A stretch of 64,000 nt of DNA from Streptomyces cadmiisoli (GTDB lineage Bacteria; Actinomycetota; Actinomycetes; Streptomycetales; Streptomycetaceae). The stretch lies in NCBI RefSeq assembly GCF_003261055.1, contig NZ_CP030074.1:905902-969901 (forward strand), read 5' to 3'. A model generated the notes under the pieces. The model worked only from the letters and a program-made list of their open reading frames with translations, searched no databases and had not been told where the DNA came from. This document shows positions 46,238-54,892 of this stretch, one piece after another; positions within the stretch are counted from its first letter, which is position 1, and each line of letters opens with the position of its first letter. Both the position numbers and the translations under genes were made by a program.

Positions 46238-46267
46238 CCGGAGGGATGTCGACGTGTATCCCTCCGG
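46238..46267 (+). terminator. Strong hairpin between two immunity-like genes
   Basis: CCGGAGGGAT (46238-46247) pairs perfectly with ATCCCTCCGG (46258-46267) around a 10-base loop. There is no T run after it, so it may be an intrinsic terminator of the actinobacterial kind or an RNA structure in the leader of the next gene, whose ATG is 25 bp downstream. Confidence 0.4.
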
Positions 46268-46291
46268 CAGGTGCGACTGGAAGGGTTGTTT

Positions 46292-46723
46292 ATGGGCAGG
46301 AACATCAGTATCAAATTCCAGTTCAATGGCGCGATTTCCGTGCCAGATATTATTGGATCACTCGTGCGGGGAGGCTGGAGATTGGATGACGGTGGATGTA
46401 TCAGCTATCTCGTGGAGTCCGATATGACCGATTGGGAGAGAAAGGCTCTCGGTGCTGAATCTGCTGCAATTAGCGAGATGGAGCAAGCCCGTCAATCCCA
46501 CGGGGCCTGTGCCGTCATCCTCACCTGGGAGGCGACAGGCATCGGAGGCTCTTTCCTTTTGCTGTCTGGCGGTCCTAGGCTCGTACTGGATCCTAGGGTG
46601 GATACTGTCTATCGCCGAGATGTTGATGATTATGTCGACTTTGAGTGGTATTTGGCCAGGATCCTTCCCGCAGTCGGAGCGCTTGGACTAACCGGCTACG
46701 AGATCTCCGACCTGCCGTATTGA
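46292..46723 (+). CDS. Hypothetical protein, probable orphan immunity gene
   Basis: A 143-residue protein from ATG 46292, with GGAAGGG upstream. It starts RNISIKFQFNGAISVPDIIG and later has WRLDDGGCISYLVESDMTDW and DTVYRRDVDDYVDFEWYLAR. It is more A+T-rich than neighbouring genes and soluble. It follows the toxin-tip/immunity cassette on the same strand, and rows of such small genes are typical behind RHS toxins, so an additional immunity gene is likely. No family was recognised. Confidence 0.6.
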   Translation: MGRNISIKFQFNGAISVPDIIGSLVRGGWRLDDGGCISYLVESDMTDWERKALGAESAAISEMEQARQSHGACAVILTWEATGIGGSFLLLSGGPRLVLDPRVDTVYRRDVDDYVDFEWYLARILPAVGALGLTGYEISDLPY

Positions 46724-46775
46724 ATAATGGAACGCGAGAACTCGGCCTTAAGCCGCCGGGTCCGCGGCCGGTGGC

Positions 46776-47408
46776 CAGGGCTGATTCAAAGTCGTGGTGA
46801 TCATGTGGCGTTGCTGGTCAGGGCAGGCCGATCAGGTTCAGCGGGCGGGTGAAGGGCGTGCAGGAGATCTCGCGCAGGCCGGAGGCGATGCCGCGATGCC
46901 CGGCGGTGCGCAGGGTGCTGATCGCGAAGCTGCGCAGCGTGGCCATGTTCTCCGGCGCGTGCCCGGTTCGGATCTTCGAGGCGTCCTCGCTGAAGGTGGT
47001 GTCTCTGACGTGGTGCACAGCCTCGATACCCCACTACGAGCGGACGAGTTCGCCGATGACCTGCGGCGATGCCGCGCGTGCCGGAAGGTCGGTGATGGTG
47101 TAGACGGTCTCGCGGGTGATCTTGCCGGTCTTTCGGTCGGTGCGGTGCCGGTGGATCTTCGCGGCCTGTGCCACGTGCGGGAAGTCCAGGCCGAGGTCGG
47201 TGACAGTGAGGGTGCGCACCGAGCCGGTCTCGCGCCGCCCGTGTCCGCTCTCGCGCTCGTAGCGCCGCGCGGTCACCTGTTTCCACGGCAAGGAGCGCAG
47301 CGCGTCGTGCAGCGTCGGCTGGTTCCGCTTGACCACGAGCACGAAGTGCGCCTTCTTCTCTTCCACCAGCCACCTGGCGTGGTCGCGGTGGGTGTGCAGG
47401 GCGTCGGC
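46776..47408 (-). pseudogene. ISAs1-family transposase, 5'-truncated with internal stop
   Basis: On the minus strand ADALHTHRDHARWLVEEKKA and FVLVVKRNQPTLHDALRSLP lead into TVTDLGLDFPHVAQAAKIHR, ETVYTITDLPARAASPQVIG and, after an in-frame TAG, WGIEAVHHVRDTTFSEDASK and MATLRSFAISTLRTAGHRGI. This is the C-terminal half of an ISAs1 (DDE Tnp ISAs1) transposase. The likely right terminal repeat CAGGGCTGATTCAAAGTCGT starts at 46776. The N-terminal half is missing: at about 47405 the sequence switches directly into cas1 on the other strand. Confidence 0.8.
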
Positions 47409-47772
47409 TCTCGGCTGCTCACCGGCCCTCGGCTTCGTCCACTCCGGCCACGAACTCTCATTCGTCCTGGACATCGCCGACCTCTACAAGACCGACATCG
47501 GTATCCCCATCGCCTTCGACACCGCAGCCGAGAGCGACGAAGACCCCGGCCCCCGCACCCGCCGCGCCCTGCGCGACCACATCGCCCGCACCGGCCTCCT
47601 CGACCGATGCGTCAACGACATCAAGAACCTGCTCCTGCCACCCGGCACCGAGACCACAACTCCCGACGCCGATCACGTCACCCTCCAGACCGACGGCGGC
47701 CATCACATCCCCGCCGGCCGCAACCACGACCCCGAGTCCGATTTCGACCCGATCCCAGGAGGCCAGTGGTGA
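47409..47772 (+). pseudogene. cas1e: cas1e, C-terminal remnant
   Basis: The frame from about 47409 to TGA 47770-47772 reads ALGCSPALGFVHSGHELSFV, LDIADLYKTDIGIPIAFDTA and ALRDHIARTGLLDRCVNDIK, the unmistakable C-terminal third of a type I-E Cas1 integrase, including the metal-site His of GFVHSG and Asp of LDIADLYK. Roughly the first 190 residues, with the catalytic Glu, are gone at the junction with the ISAs1 remnant. The remaining tail is followed by an overlapping cas2. Adaptation by this locus is therefore abolished. Confidence 0.88.
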
Positions 47773-48119
47773 CCGTCATCGTCCTCACCAACTGCCCACC
47801 GGGCCTGCGTGGCTATCTCACCCGCTGGCTCCTGGAGATCTCACCCGGCGTCTTCCTCGGCAACCCCTCGGCCCGCATCCGCGACCTGCTCTGGGACGAA
47901 GTCCGCACCTACGCCGACCAGGGCCGAGCCCTCCTCGCCCACACCACCGACACCGAGCAGGGCTTCACCTTCCGCACCCACGACCACGCCTGGCACCCCC
48001 TCGACCACGAAGGACTCACCCTGATCCACCGACCCCACAAAAAGCCTGCCGAAAAGGCTCCTCCGGCCCTTCCCCCTGGCTGGAGCAAGGCCGCGAAGCG
48101 GAGACGCTTCCGCGGATAG
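47769..48119 (+). CDS. cas2e: Cas2e, type I-E adaptation protein
   Basis: A 116-residue Cas2e starting at GTG 47769, overlapping the cas1 stop by four bases. TVIVLTNCPPGLRGYLTRWL, GNPSARIRDLLWDEVRTYAD and AHTTDTEQGFTFRTHDHAWH are the standard I-E Cas2 segments. The protein looks complete, with a basic C-terminal extension ending in AAKRRRFRG. Cas2 forms the Cas1-Cas2 integration complex; with cas1 truncated it has no partner encoded in this window. A leader and a CRISPR array follow immediately. Confidence 0.92.
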   Translation: MTVIVLTNCPPGLRGYLTRWLLEISPGVFLGNPSARIRDLLWDEVRTYADQGRALLAHTTDTEQGFTFRTHDHAWHPLDHEGLTLIHRPHKKPAEKAPPALPPGWSKAAKRRRFRG

Positions 48120-48244
48120 CAGATCACCACTCACGGACATCCGACGAGCTTTGCGCTGTTCAATGAGATATGCGGAGAATGCCGGATTCTTAGGAAGTTG
48201 CTCCTGCGTACAGGGCCACTGCCTATCGTGCCTGGTCAACAAGA
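48120..48244 (+). promoter_or_regulatory. CRISPR leader of the clean array
   Basis: The 125 bp between cas2 and the first repeat is noticeably richer in A+T than its surroundings (for example TGTTCAATGAGATATGCGGA) and carries no gene. Its position and the fact that the most degenerate repeat is at the far end of the array fit a leader on this side. Confidence 0.55.
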
Positions 48245-48761
48245 CTGCTCCCCACGCACGCGGGGATGGACCCTCGATGCGTTCGATGCGGTGGTGTTGA
48301 ACGGGCTGCTCCCCGCGCACGCGGGGATGGACCCATCGCACGGAAGCCAGTGCAGTTCATCGTCGACTGCTCCCCGCGCACGCGGGGATGGACCCATCTA
48401 CGAGGGGCGCGGCTGGGGCCTGCAGGGCTGCTCCCCGCGCACGCGGGGATGGACCCGGGTCCGGTCCAGTCGGGCCAGACGCCGGTCTCTGCTCCCCGCG
48501 CACGCGGGGATGGACCCGTCAAACTGGCCGCTGTGATTGCCCAGACAGGCTGCTCCCCGCACACGCGGGGATGGACCCGCGGTCGGACAGGCCATCAAAA
48601 CCGGCCTCGCCTGCTCCCCGCGCACGCGGGGACGGACCCCCCGGCTACTGGTCCGAGAAGGTCCGGGCCGGCTGCTCCCCGCGCACGCGGGGATGGACCC
48701 ATCGGTGACGTCTCCGAGGCCGAGGGCGGCTTCTGCTTCCCGCGTACGTGGGGATGGGCCC
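48245..48761 (+). CRISPR. Type I-E CRISPR array, nine repeats and eight spacers
   Basis: Repeats of 29 bp start at 48245, 48306, 48367, 48428, 48489, 48550, 48611, 48672 and 48733, exactly 61 bp apart, giving eight 32-bp spacers. The core is CCCCGCGCACGCGGGG followed by ATGGACCC, a perfect I-E hairpin repeat. Repeats 2-5 and 8 are identical; 1, 6 and 7 have single changes and the last has several, marking the trailer end. It lies just after cas2e. The repeat clearly differs from the degenerate array at 9.5-10.5 kb. No spacer was seen to match another part of the window by eye. Confidence 0.95.
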
Positions 48762-48796
48762 ATCATCCTTCCGGCGCCCTCCAGCGCTGTTGGGCG

Positions 48797-48818
48797 CCGG
48801 CCCGGTCCGCTGGGCCGG
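48797..48818. terminator. Hairpin after the CRISPR array
   Basis: CCGGCCC at 48797-48803 pairs with GGGCCGG at 48812-48818. It lies between the array and the convergent helicase gene and could end transcription from both sides. There is no T run. Confidence 0.35.
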
Positions 48819-48853
48819 CGGCCAGCACGCACGCTCTTCAGGGAACACGGGGT

Positions 48854-51238
48854 CTACCAGCGCATGCCCAACTCATCGAGGTCGTTGCGGCGCTGCTCGC
48901 TCAGCTTCGGGGCGCGTCGGCGGGTGTTGTCGAGGAAGGCGCCGAGTCGTATGGGCGTGCCCTGGATGGTCTCGACGTGCTGGCGGGGTACCCGCAGGTG
49001 CCCTTCGCGGGCGTGGAACTGGCGTGCGGCCGCAAGGTTGGCCTCCCAGCGCGCATCCTGCGACACCCGCGCCAGCACCTCACCCTCACTCGGGGGTTCG
49101 ATCCCCAGCGTCTCGAGTAGGTACTGCTGTGCGGGGGCCAGCTTGTCCCACCCGGCACGCTGCACGGCGATCCAAGTCCCGAGGTCTTCGCCCTGCATCA
49201 CCACCTCGCCTGGCCCGGCCGGGAGAGTGCCGCCGTTCTTCACGTGCGTGAGCGCCAGCCGAAGACAGCGCTGCCATCCGATCTCCCATTCCGGGCACCA
49301 CCCGGGATCCACCTCGTCCAACGCTTCCATACGCGCGTGTGACAGCTCCCCGGCGTAGGGGACGCCGGTTTCCCCGCCTGCGCGGCGTACGGCGTTCTCA
49401 CGGGTCTTCCGGGCCATCGCACGCTGATTTTTCAACCACGCCCCGAGGGGGAAGGAGTCCCATACGGCGGTTGCTGCTGGCAGGCAGTGGGAGTGGATTG
49501 CGGCGTAGTTGCGGGCGACGTCGAGGCCGGCGTCCCATGCGGAGGCGTGGACGGACCAGACCATGCCCAGCGTCTCCAGCTCGGCAACCCGCGAGGCTTC
49601 CAGGGTGCCGGCCGCGTAGTACCGGCGCTGATCCGCGATCCACGCCCCGAGTGGATGCGATCCGACCGACGACCAGTCTTCCGGGGTGACGTACGTGAAC
49701 GGCACCCGCAACTCATTCTCGCCGGTCTCGCGCAGCCACCGTGTGGCTGCCTCGATGCCGCGCCGCCAGTACGCCCGTTCCGGGTCGATGACCCGTAGCT
49801 GCACGAACTGGGTGAGCACGGCGGGGTCGCGTTCCTCGCTAAACCGCAGCACCCCCGCCGCCCGCGCAGACACCGACACCCGACCGTCGACGTCCTCGTC
49901 CAGGCCCTGCTCCGCACCCTCCTCCACACCGTCCGCGCCGTCCGTCTCGATGGCTGAACGGCTGTTGCGCAGACGGGGATCGGCGAGCGCTTCGATGGTG
50001 TCCGAGTCGTGCGCCCGCAGAGCTCCAAGCACCTTCGTCAGGGTCCCGTACGCATCCGAAGTCAGCAATTCATTCGGATCTTCACCCGGCCCGACGAATA
50101 CCGGAACGACCAGCGAAGCCAGCTTCCCCCGCTCCGGCTTCAACCGCAGCGCACCCCCACCATCTGCACAATATCCACCATGCTGCCCCGCGCATCGGAG
50201 AAAAGGACGGCGTCACATTCAGCGGTATCGACACCTTCCCCGAGAACCCTAACGGAACTCAACACCCGCAATTCCGCACGCACATTACGGCCCTCGAAAT
50301 CAGGTCCTCCGAGGAAGTCCGAGGCGAACTCATCGAGCACGTTACGCCGGTGGCCGGGAGCGTGTTCACCGTAGAGCCAGTCCGCCCACACCTGCCCGGC
50401 AGACGGATACCGGTCCGGGTCGTCCTCGGCGAGCCGGGCCGCGACCACCGGCACCGACACCGCCATCGCCTCAGCCTCCTGAACCCGACTGTGAAACGAC
50501 AGCACCCGACGGAACCGCTCCTCCGACGCAGCATGCATCAACCCGGCCTGAACAGCCGCCAAGCGCGCCCCGCGCACCGCATCGGACCCGGTGTCCTCAC
50601 TGGCCAGCGCCGCGTACAGGCCGGGATCACGGATGTCGAGACACAGCACCTGATACGGCGCCACAATCCCCCGACCGATCGCCTCCGACAACGTCAACCG
50701 GTAAGCCACCGGCCCGAACACCGGCGAGTCGTCCTCCATCGACGCCACCAACCGCGGCCGCTCACCCTCCGCCTCCCACACCCGCGCAGTCGCCGTCATA
50801 TACAGCCGACGCTCCGCGGGCAGCTGCGCCTGGTCGTGCACAGCCGCCCACGGCTTCAAGCCATCACCACTCGTCCGGTGCGCCTCGTCCACGACCATGA
50901 GGCTCCACACCTCCAGGCCAGCCGCGTGCGCACGCTGAAGGACACCCAGGCCGACGGACGCGTACGTCGCGAACACCGTCACGGTCTCCAAACCACCCAC
51001 CCAGGAGACCAGTTCGACAGGATCAGTCGTGCAGGGCAGACCCTGACTCTCCTCAGCCCGCAACGAGCACACCCCGACCATCGCCCCGGACCGACCCGCC
51101 CGACGCCACGCGCCGGCCATCTGCGTCAGCAGGTCCAGCGTCGGCACCAAAACCAGCACGCGACGCGCGGAAAGCCGACGCGCGGATTCTGCTCCGATGA
51201 GGGTTTTACCGGATCCGGTAGCGGCGATCACCTGCGTC
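48854..51238 (-). pseudogene. DEAD/DEAH helicase with helicase-associated domains, 5'-truncated and frameshifted
   Basis: The minus strand encodes a superfamily 2 helicase: VIAATGSGKTLIGAES, LVPTLDLLTQMAGAWRRAGR, LMVVDEAHRTSGDG, MTATARVWE and VLGEGVDTAECDAVLFSDAR. Near 50150 a one-base deletion shifts the frame between DIVQMVG and ALRLKPERGKLASLVVPVF. The second half carries about four helicase-associated repeats (LGAWIADQRRYYAAGTLE, LGTWIAVQRAGWDKLAPAQQ) and ends LDELGMRW. The N-terminus is missing: coding stops right before the Walker A segment at about 51238, where unrelated DNA begins. Such helicases occur in streptomycete mobile and defence islands. The truncation point may mark an insertion by the adjacent transposition module. 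Confidence 0.85.
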
Positions 51239-51654
51239 TGTGAGGTTCGGGGAGGGTGTCACTGGGGTGTTCGGGTTTTCTCGTCAGTGGTGCTGGCTTG
51301 TTTTTGTGCTGGCCGGTGGGTGTTTCGGCTGGTTGATCTTGGTGGTGGTGTTCCGGATTTGGTGGTGGTGTGTTCTCGGATCGGTTGGTGGGGTGTTCGT
51401 CGGATCTCCTTCGAGGCGGGCTCTATAGCGCATGAGGTTGTGAGTCGGAGGTGAAAGGGGGGTCTCTGTCATCCGTCCAGGTGATCGGCGGGGCTCTTGT
51501 CGGGGGTGTCGGCTTTAGCGTCTCATTCGTCGCGCCTGTCACGGGTGTGACGTGAACTGCCTCGTGTGGGGGCGGTAGTTGACTGTCCGGAGGCTGGTGC
51601 TGTGATCACTGCTTGGTTACCGGTTCGCTCTGTGTGCGGGTATCGGCTCTGGTG
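51239..51654 (+). other. Non-coding region before the second transposition module; candidate transposon end
   Basis: No gene was recognised in these 416 bp. The region begins TGTGAGGTTCGGGGAGGGTG exactly where the helicase reading frame is lost, and TGT is the usual terminal triplet of Tn7/Mu-type transposons. It holds several G/T-rich repeats such as GGTGGTGGTGTTC and GGTGTCACTGG that could be transposase binding sites. It also has to contain the promoter of the transposase gene. No matching inverted end was found elsewhere in the window. Confidence 0.4.
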
Positions 51655-53256
51655 ATGGTGGGCGGCGACGCTTCTGAGACCGTGGCCGCTTTGGGGACCG
51701 GGGATGACGGTTTGGGGCGGCATCGGGATGAGCTGAGGGTTGCGGCGGTGGCTCAGCTGCTGCGGCTGCGGGCCGCGGGGGAGTTGACGACGGCGCATGT
51801 GCGGCTGGTCGCCGACGCGGTGGGCGTGCACAAGAGGACGGTGTGGAGCTGGCTGGCCCAAGCGGAGGAGACCGGATCCGCGGAGAAGCCGGAACGCCGC
51901 CGTTTCCGGGTCACCGAGGAGGTCATCGATGTCCTTGCCGACTATCAGGGCAACGTGAAGCGCGCTCACGAGCGTTTGGTCGAGATGGCGGTGGCTGCGG
52001 GCCGCAAGCCGCCGGGGCTGACGACGCTGCACGATGCGATCGCGCGGGATCTTGATCCGGGTTTCATGGCGGGCCTGCGCGAGGGGATCCCGGCGGCCCG
52101 CGGTTTCGATCCCTGCTTTCAGCGGCCGGCGGTGGCGCGGAACGAGGTGTGGGAGGGGGATCACAAACAGGCCGAGACCGTGGTGTTGATGCCGGACGGG
52201 AAGACGTCGAGGGTGTGGGTGACGTGGTTCGAGGACCGCGGTACTGGCCATGTGATGGGCTGGGCGGTCACCGCCGGCTCCGCGCACCGGGGTTCGGTCC
52301 TGGCGGCGGTGCGTATGGCGGTGCTGCGCGAGGAGCCCTATGGTCCGGCCGGCGGTCTGCCCTATCTGGTGCGCGTGGATGGCGGTGCCGACTTCCTGTC
52401 CAAAACGGTCCGACGGGCCTTCGGTCTGCTCGGTGTCCCTGTGCACCGTGTGCGCAGTGCCCGGCACAAGGGCGGTGTCGAGCGGCTGAACCGTACGAGC
52501 ATGACGCGTTTCTTCGCTGATCTGCCCCGTTACACGAAGGCGCCCCGGCTCGATCACCGCCGCCGTCTGGGTGATTCGGATCCGCCGCTGACGTTCGAGG
52601 CGTTCGTGGGCCTGTTGGGGGAGTGGGTTCACAAGCACAACACCGTGCATGTCATCGAGCGCACGGGGATGACGCCGCTTGAGGCCTGGCAGGCGGATCC
52701 CACTGAGATCCGGCCCGAGCCGCGCGCCTGCGAGCTGCGTGCCTTCATGCTGGAGAGCGACCACAGGGTCCGCAAGATCACCAGCCATGGGGTGGAGTTC
52801 GGGGGCCGCGCCTATATGCCGGAGAACGGGGTGGGCCGGATCGGGCTCGAGGTGCGGGTGCGGTGGATGCCGCATCACACCCACGAGATCGACCTGTACA
52901 CCTTTCGCGGCAACCGCTACCTGGGCCGGGCCTTCCTCAGCAACGAGGCCGGCGAGGAACTGCGCGCCAAGGTGCTCCGCGAGCGGGACGAGCACAGCAA
53001 AAGCCTGCGACGTGCCCTGCAACGCTCCGGCGAGCGCCGGCGGGAACGCCACCTGCCGTCCACCCGGCCCGAGGTGCCCATCCGTGCCCTGCGCATGACC
53101 GAGCAGGAGGCCCGCGCCGAACTCGACGGCACGAAGGCGCCCGCCACGCCGCGGCGCCGCGCCCAGCCGTACCGGCCCCTGACCCCCGTTCCGGCGACGT
53201 GGAAACGACCCGGCCAAGACCTCAACCACACCGCATCCAAGGACGACGCCTCGTGA
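51655..53256 (+). CDS. Second TnsB/TniA-like DDE transposase
   Basis: A 533-residue transposase from ATG 51655 (in-frame GTGs at 51634 and 51652 are alternatives). An N-terminal helix-turn-helix (ADAVGVHKRTVWSWLAQAE) precedes an rve core with Asp169 (EVWEGDHKQAETVV), Asp242 (LVRVDGGADFLSK) and Glu276 (KGGVERLNRTSM); all three are intact. A Mu-type barrel follows (HGVEFGGRAYMPENGVG, then YTFRGNRYLGRAFLSNEAG) and a basic tail. It has the same layout as the transposase behind cas6e but is a clearly diverged paralogue. Its stop overlaps the next ATPase gene. No TnsA gene is nearby. Confidence 0.87.
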   Translation: MVGGDASETVAALGTGDDGLGRHRDELRVAAVAQLLRLRAAGELTTAHVRLVADAVGVHKRTVWSWLAQAEETGSAEKPERRRFRVTEEVIDVLADYQGNVKRAHERLVEMAVAAGRKPPGLTTLHDAIARDLDPGFMAGLREGIPAARGFDPCFQRPAVARNEVWEGDHKQAETVVLMPDGKTSRVWVTWFEDRGTGHVMGWAVTAGSAHRGSVLAAVRMAVLREEPYGPAGGLPYLVRVDGGADFLSKTVRRAFGLLGVPVHRVRSARHKGGVERLNRTSMTRFFADLPRYTKAPRLDHRRRLGDSDPPLTFEAFVGLLGEWVHKHNTVHVIERTGMTPLEAWQADPTEIRPEPRACELRAFMLESDHRVRKITSHGVEFGGRAYMPENGVGRIGLEVRVRWMPHHTHEIDLYTFRGNRYLGRAFLSNEAGEELRAKVLRERDEHSKSLRRALQRSGERRRERHLPSTRPEVPIRALRMTEQEARAELDGTKAPATPRRRAQPYRPLTPVPATWKRPGQDLNHTASKDDAS

Positions 53257-54077
53257 CGACCGCCCCCAAGCGCAAACACCCCGGCCAGCGCCGCCAGCCG
53301 GCCGCCGCCCTGGCGAGCCAGACATCCAGGCGCCGCCCCGACCTGCGCCCGCAGCACTTTCTCGGCCTCAAGGACTCCACCCTGGTCGCCACGGACACCC
53401 TGCTGCAGATCAAAGACACCGTCATCGACACCGTCGAGTCCAGGGCCATGTCGGTGATCTACGGCGGCCCGGGGCTCGGCAAGAGCTTTTCCACCCGGGC
53501 CACGGTCCAGGAGATGAACCCGGACCTGATCCTCCCGCTCGACTTCGCCCGCTCCCGCCCCGGGCCGAAGGACCTGCGCGAGGAGCTGTTCCACCAGATG
53601 CGGCTCAACAGCAAGATGCCCGGCACACCGACCGCGTTCGACAAACTGCTGCGTGAGAGCCTGCCGCGCCGCCCGTACGTCATCGTGTGCGACGAGGCAC
53701 AGCAGTACCGCAGAGAGAATTTCGAGTTCCTGCGCAAACTGTGGGACAACTGCGATCCCCAGCCCGCCATCATGTTCGTCGGCGGCCGCGAGGCCTACGA
53801 GACGCTGCAGAGCGACCCGGCACTGGCCTCCAGGATCTACATCCGTCTGGAGATCCTGGCGATGACCGAAGACGAGATCCTCAAAACGGTTCCCGACTCC
53901 CACCCCGTGTGGCGGGGCGTGGACGAAGCGCTGCTCAAGCGGATCGACACCCAGTACGCGCTCGGCTCGTTCCGCGAGTGGGTCAAGGTGACCAAGCATG
54001 TGCTCAAGGGCATGGACTATCTCGGCGCCGAACAGGTCGACGACGAGGTCGTCGACTGGGCCCTGGCCCGATGCTGA
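53253..54077 (+). CDS. TnsC-like AAA+ ATPase, first of a tandem pair
   Basis: A 274-residue AAA+ ATPase starting at GTG 53253, overlapping the transposase stop (GTGA). After a basic N-terminus (TAPKRKHPGQRRQPAAALAS) come QHFLGLKDSTLVATDTLLQI, Walker A YGGPGLGKSFSTRA, Walker B YVIVCDEAQQYRRENFEFLR and sensor-type AIMFVGGREAYETL. The C-terminal part has VPDSHPVWRGVDEA and GSFREWVKVTKHVL, shared with the two other TnsC-like proteins here. Expected role: target capture and activation of the neighbouring transposase. It overlaps the next ATPase gene by 7 bases. Confidence 0.86.
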   Translation: MTTAPKRKHPGQRRQPAAALASQTSRRRPDLRPQHFLGLKDSTLVATDTLLQIKDTVIDTVESRAMSVIYGGPGLGKSFSTRATVQEMNPDLILPLDFARSRPGPKDLREELFHQMRLNSKMPGTPTAFDKLLRESLPRRPYVIVCDEAQQYRRENFEFLRKLWDNCDPQPAIMFVGGREAYETLQSDPALASRIYIRLEILAMTEDEILKTVPDSHPVWRGVDEALLKRIDTQYALGSFREWVKVTKHVLKGMDYLGAEQVDDEVVDWALARC

Positions 54078-54892
54078 CCGATCACCCAGCCGCCTTGCCC
54101 GACACCGGCACGCAGCCGCTGTCCCCGGCCACCGCAGCCGCGCCCCGGCGCCTGCACTTCCTGGGCCTGGCTGGAGCCCGCACCGTCGCAACCCCCTCAC
54201 TTGCGGCCGTCGAGGACGCCCTGGCCGACGCCCACGGGCAGAGGCGCTTTCTGTGCGTGCTGGGCGACGCCGGAGTCGGCAAGACCTTCGCCGTCCACCA
54301 CTGTGCCCATACCCGCTTCCCCACGACCCGCCTCCTGCTGCGGCTGGGGGCCAGGCCCACACCGGCCGATCTGCGTACCCACCTGCACCACACCCTCGGC
54401 CTGCCAGGCACCGCGCCTGCCGCACCCGCCCTCGCCGACACACTCATCCGCCGCACGCTCGCCACCCAGCCCTACATCGTGGTGGTCGACGAGGCCGACC
54501 GGATGCCCGAGGCCTGCTTCGAGTACCTGCGGTTCCTGTACGACGCCACCCCTTCGGGCCTGTGCGTGGTCCTGATCGCCGGCCAGCGCGGTGCCAAGGC
54601 GCTGCGCGCCCAGCAGATGCTGGCCACCCGCACCGCACGGTGGCTGACCCTCTATCCGCTCACCCGCGACCAGATCCCGTACGCGGCCCAGGCCCTGCAC
54701 CCGATGTGGCAGACCACTACGCCGGATCAACTCCTCTTCCTGGACGGCGTCTTCGCCTCCGGCAGCCTGCGCCGCTGGGCCCTGCTCACCCACCACGTGC
54801 AGCGCACCCTGAAGGCCACCGGCCGCCACCAGCCCGACCCCGGCCTGCTGCAGCACACCCTGAACCGCATCGACACCTCATGCCGCCCATGA
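54071..54892 (+). CDS. TnsC-like AAA+ ATPase, second of a tandem pair
   Basis: A 273-residue paralogue of the preceding ATPase. It shows LHFLGLAGARTVATPSLAAV, Walker A GDAGVGKTFAVHHC, Walker B YIVVVDEADRMPEACFEYLR, LCVVLIAGQRGAKALR, ALHPMWQTTTPDQL and GSLRRWALLTHHVQRTL. Its Walker A (GDxGxGKTFA) is closer to the ATPase of the cas-linked module than to its tandem partner. Two ATPase subunits may form a mixed filament or divide target choice. Its end overlaps the following gene by 13 bases. Confidence 0.86.
   Translation: MLTDHPAALPDTGTQPLSPATAAAPRRLHFLGLAGARTVATPSLAAVEDALADAHGQRRFLCVLGDAGVGKTFAVHHCAHTRFPTTRLLLRLGARPTPADLRTHLHHTLGLPGTAPAAPALADTLIRRTLATQPYIVVVDEADRMPEACFEYLRFLYDATPSGLCVVLIAGQRGAKALRAQQMLATRTARWLTLYPLTRDQIPYAAQALHPMWQTTTPDQLLFLDGVFASGSLRRWALLTHHVQRTLKATGRHQPDPGLLQHTLNRIDTSCRP

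Noticed and set aside
46801..47373. Arg/Ala-rich minus-strand frame of 190 codons
   Set aside because: It is an alternative frame of the ISAs1 transposase relic; the transposase residues are in the neighbouring frame.
53998..54879. Upstream extension of the recombinase-like gene to 53998
   Set aside because: The first 294 codons overlap two ATPase genes in another frame and give Arg/Pro-rich shadow sequence; the start at 54880 fits the operon overlap.
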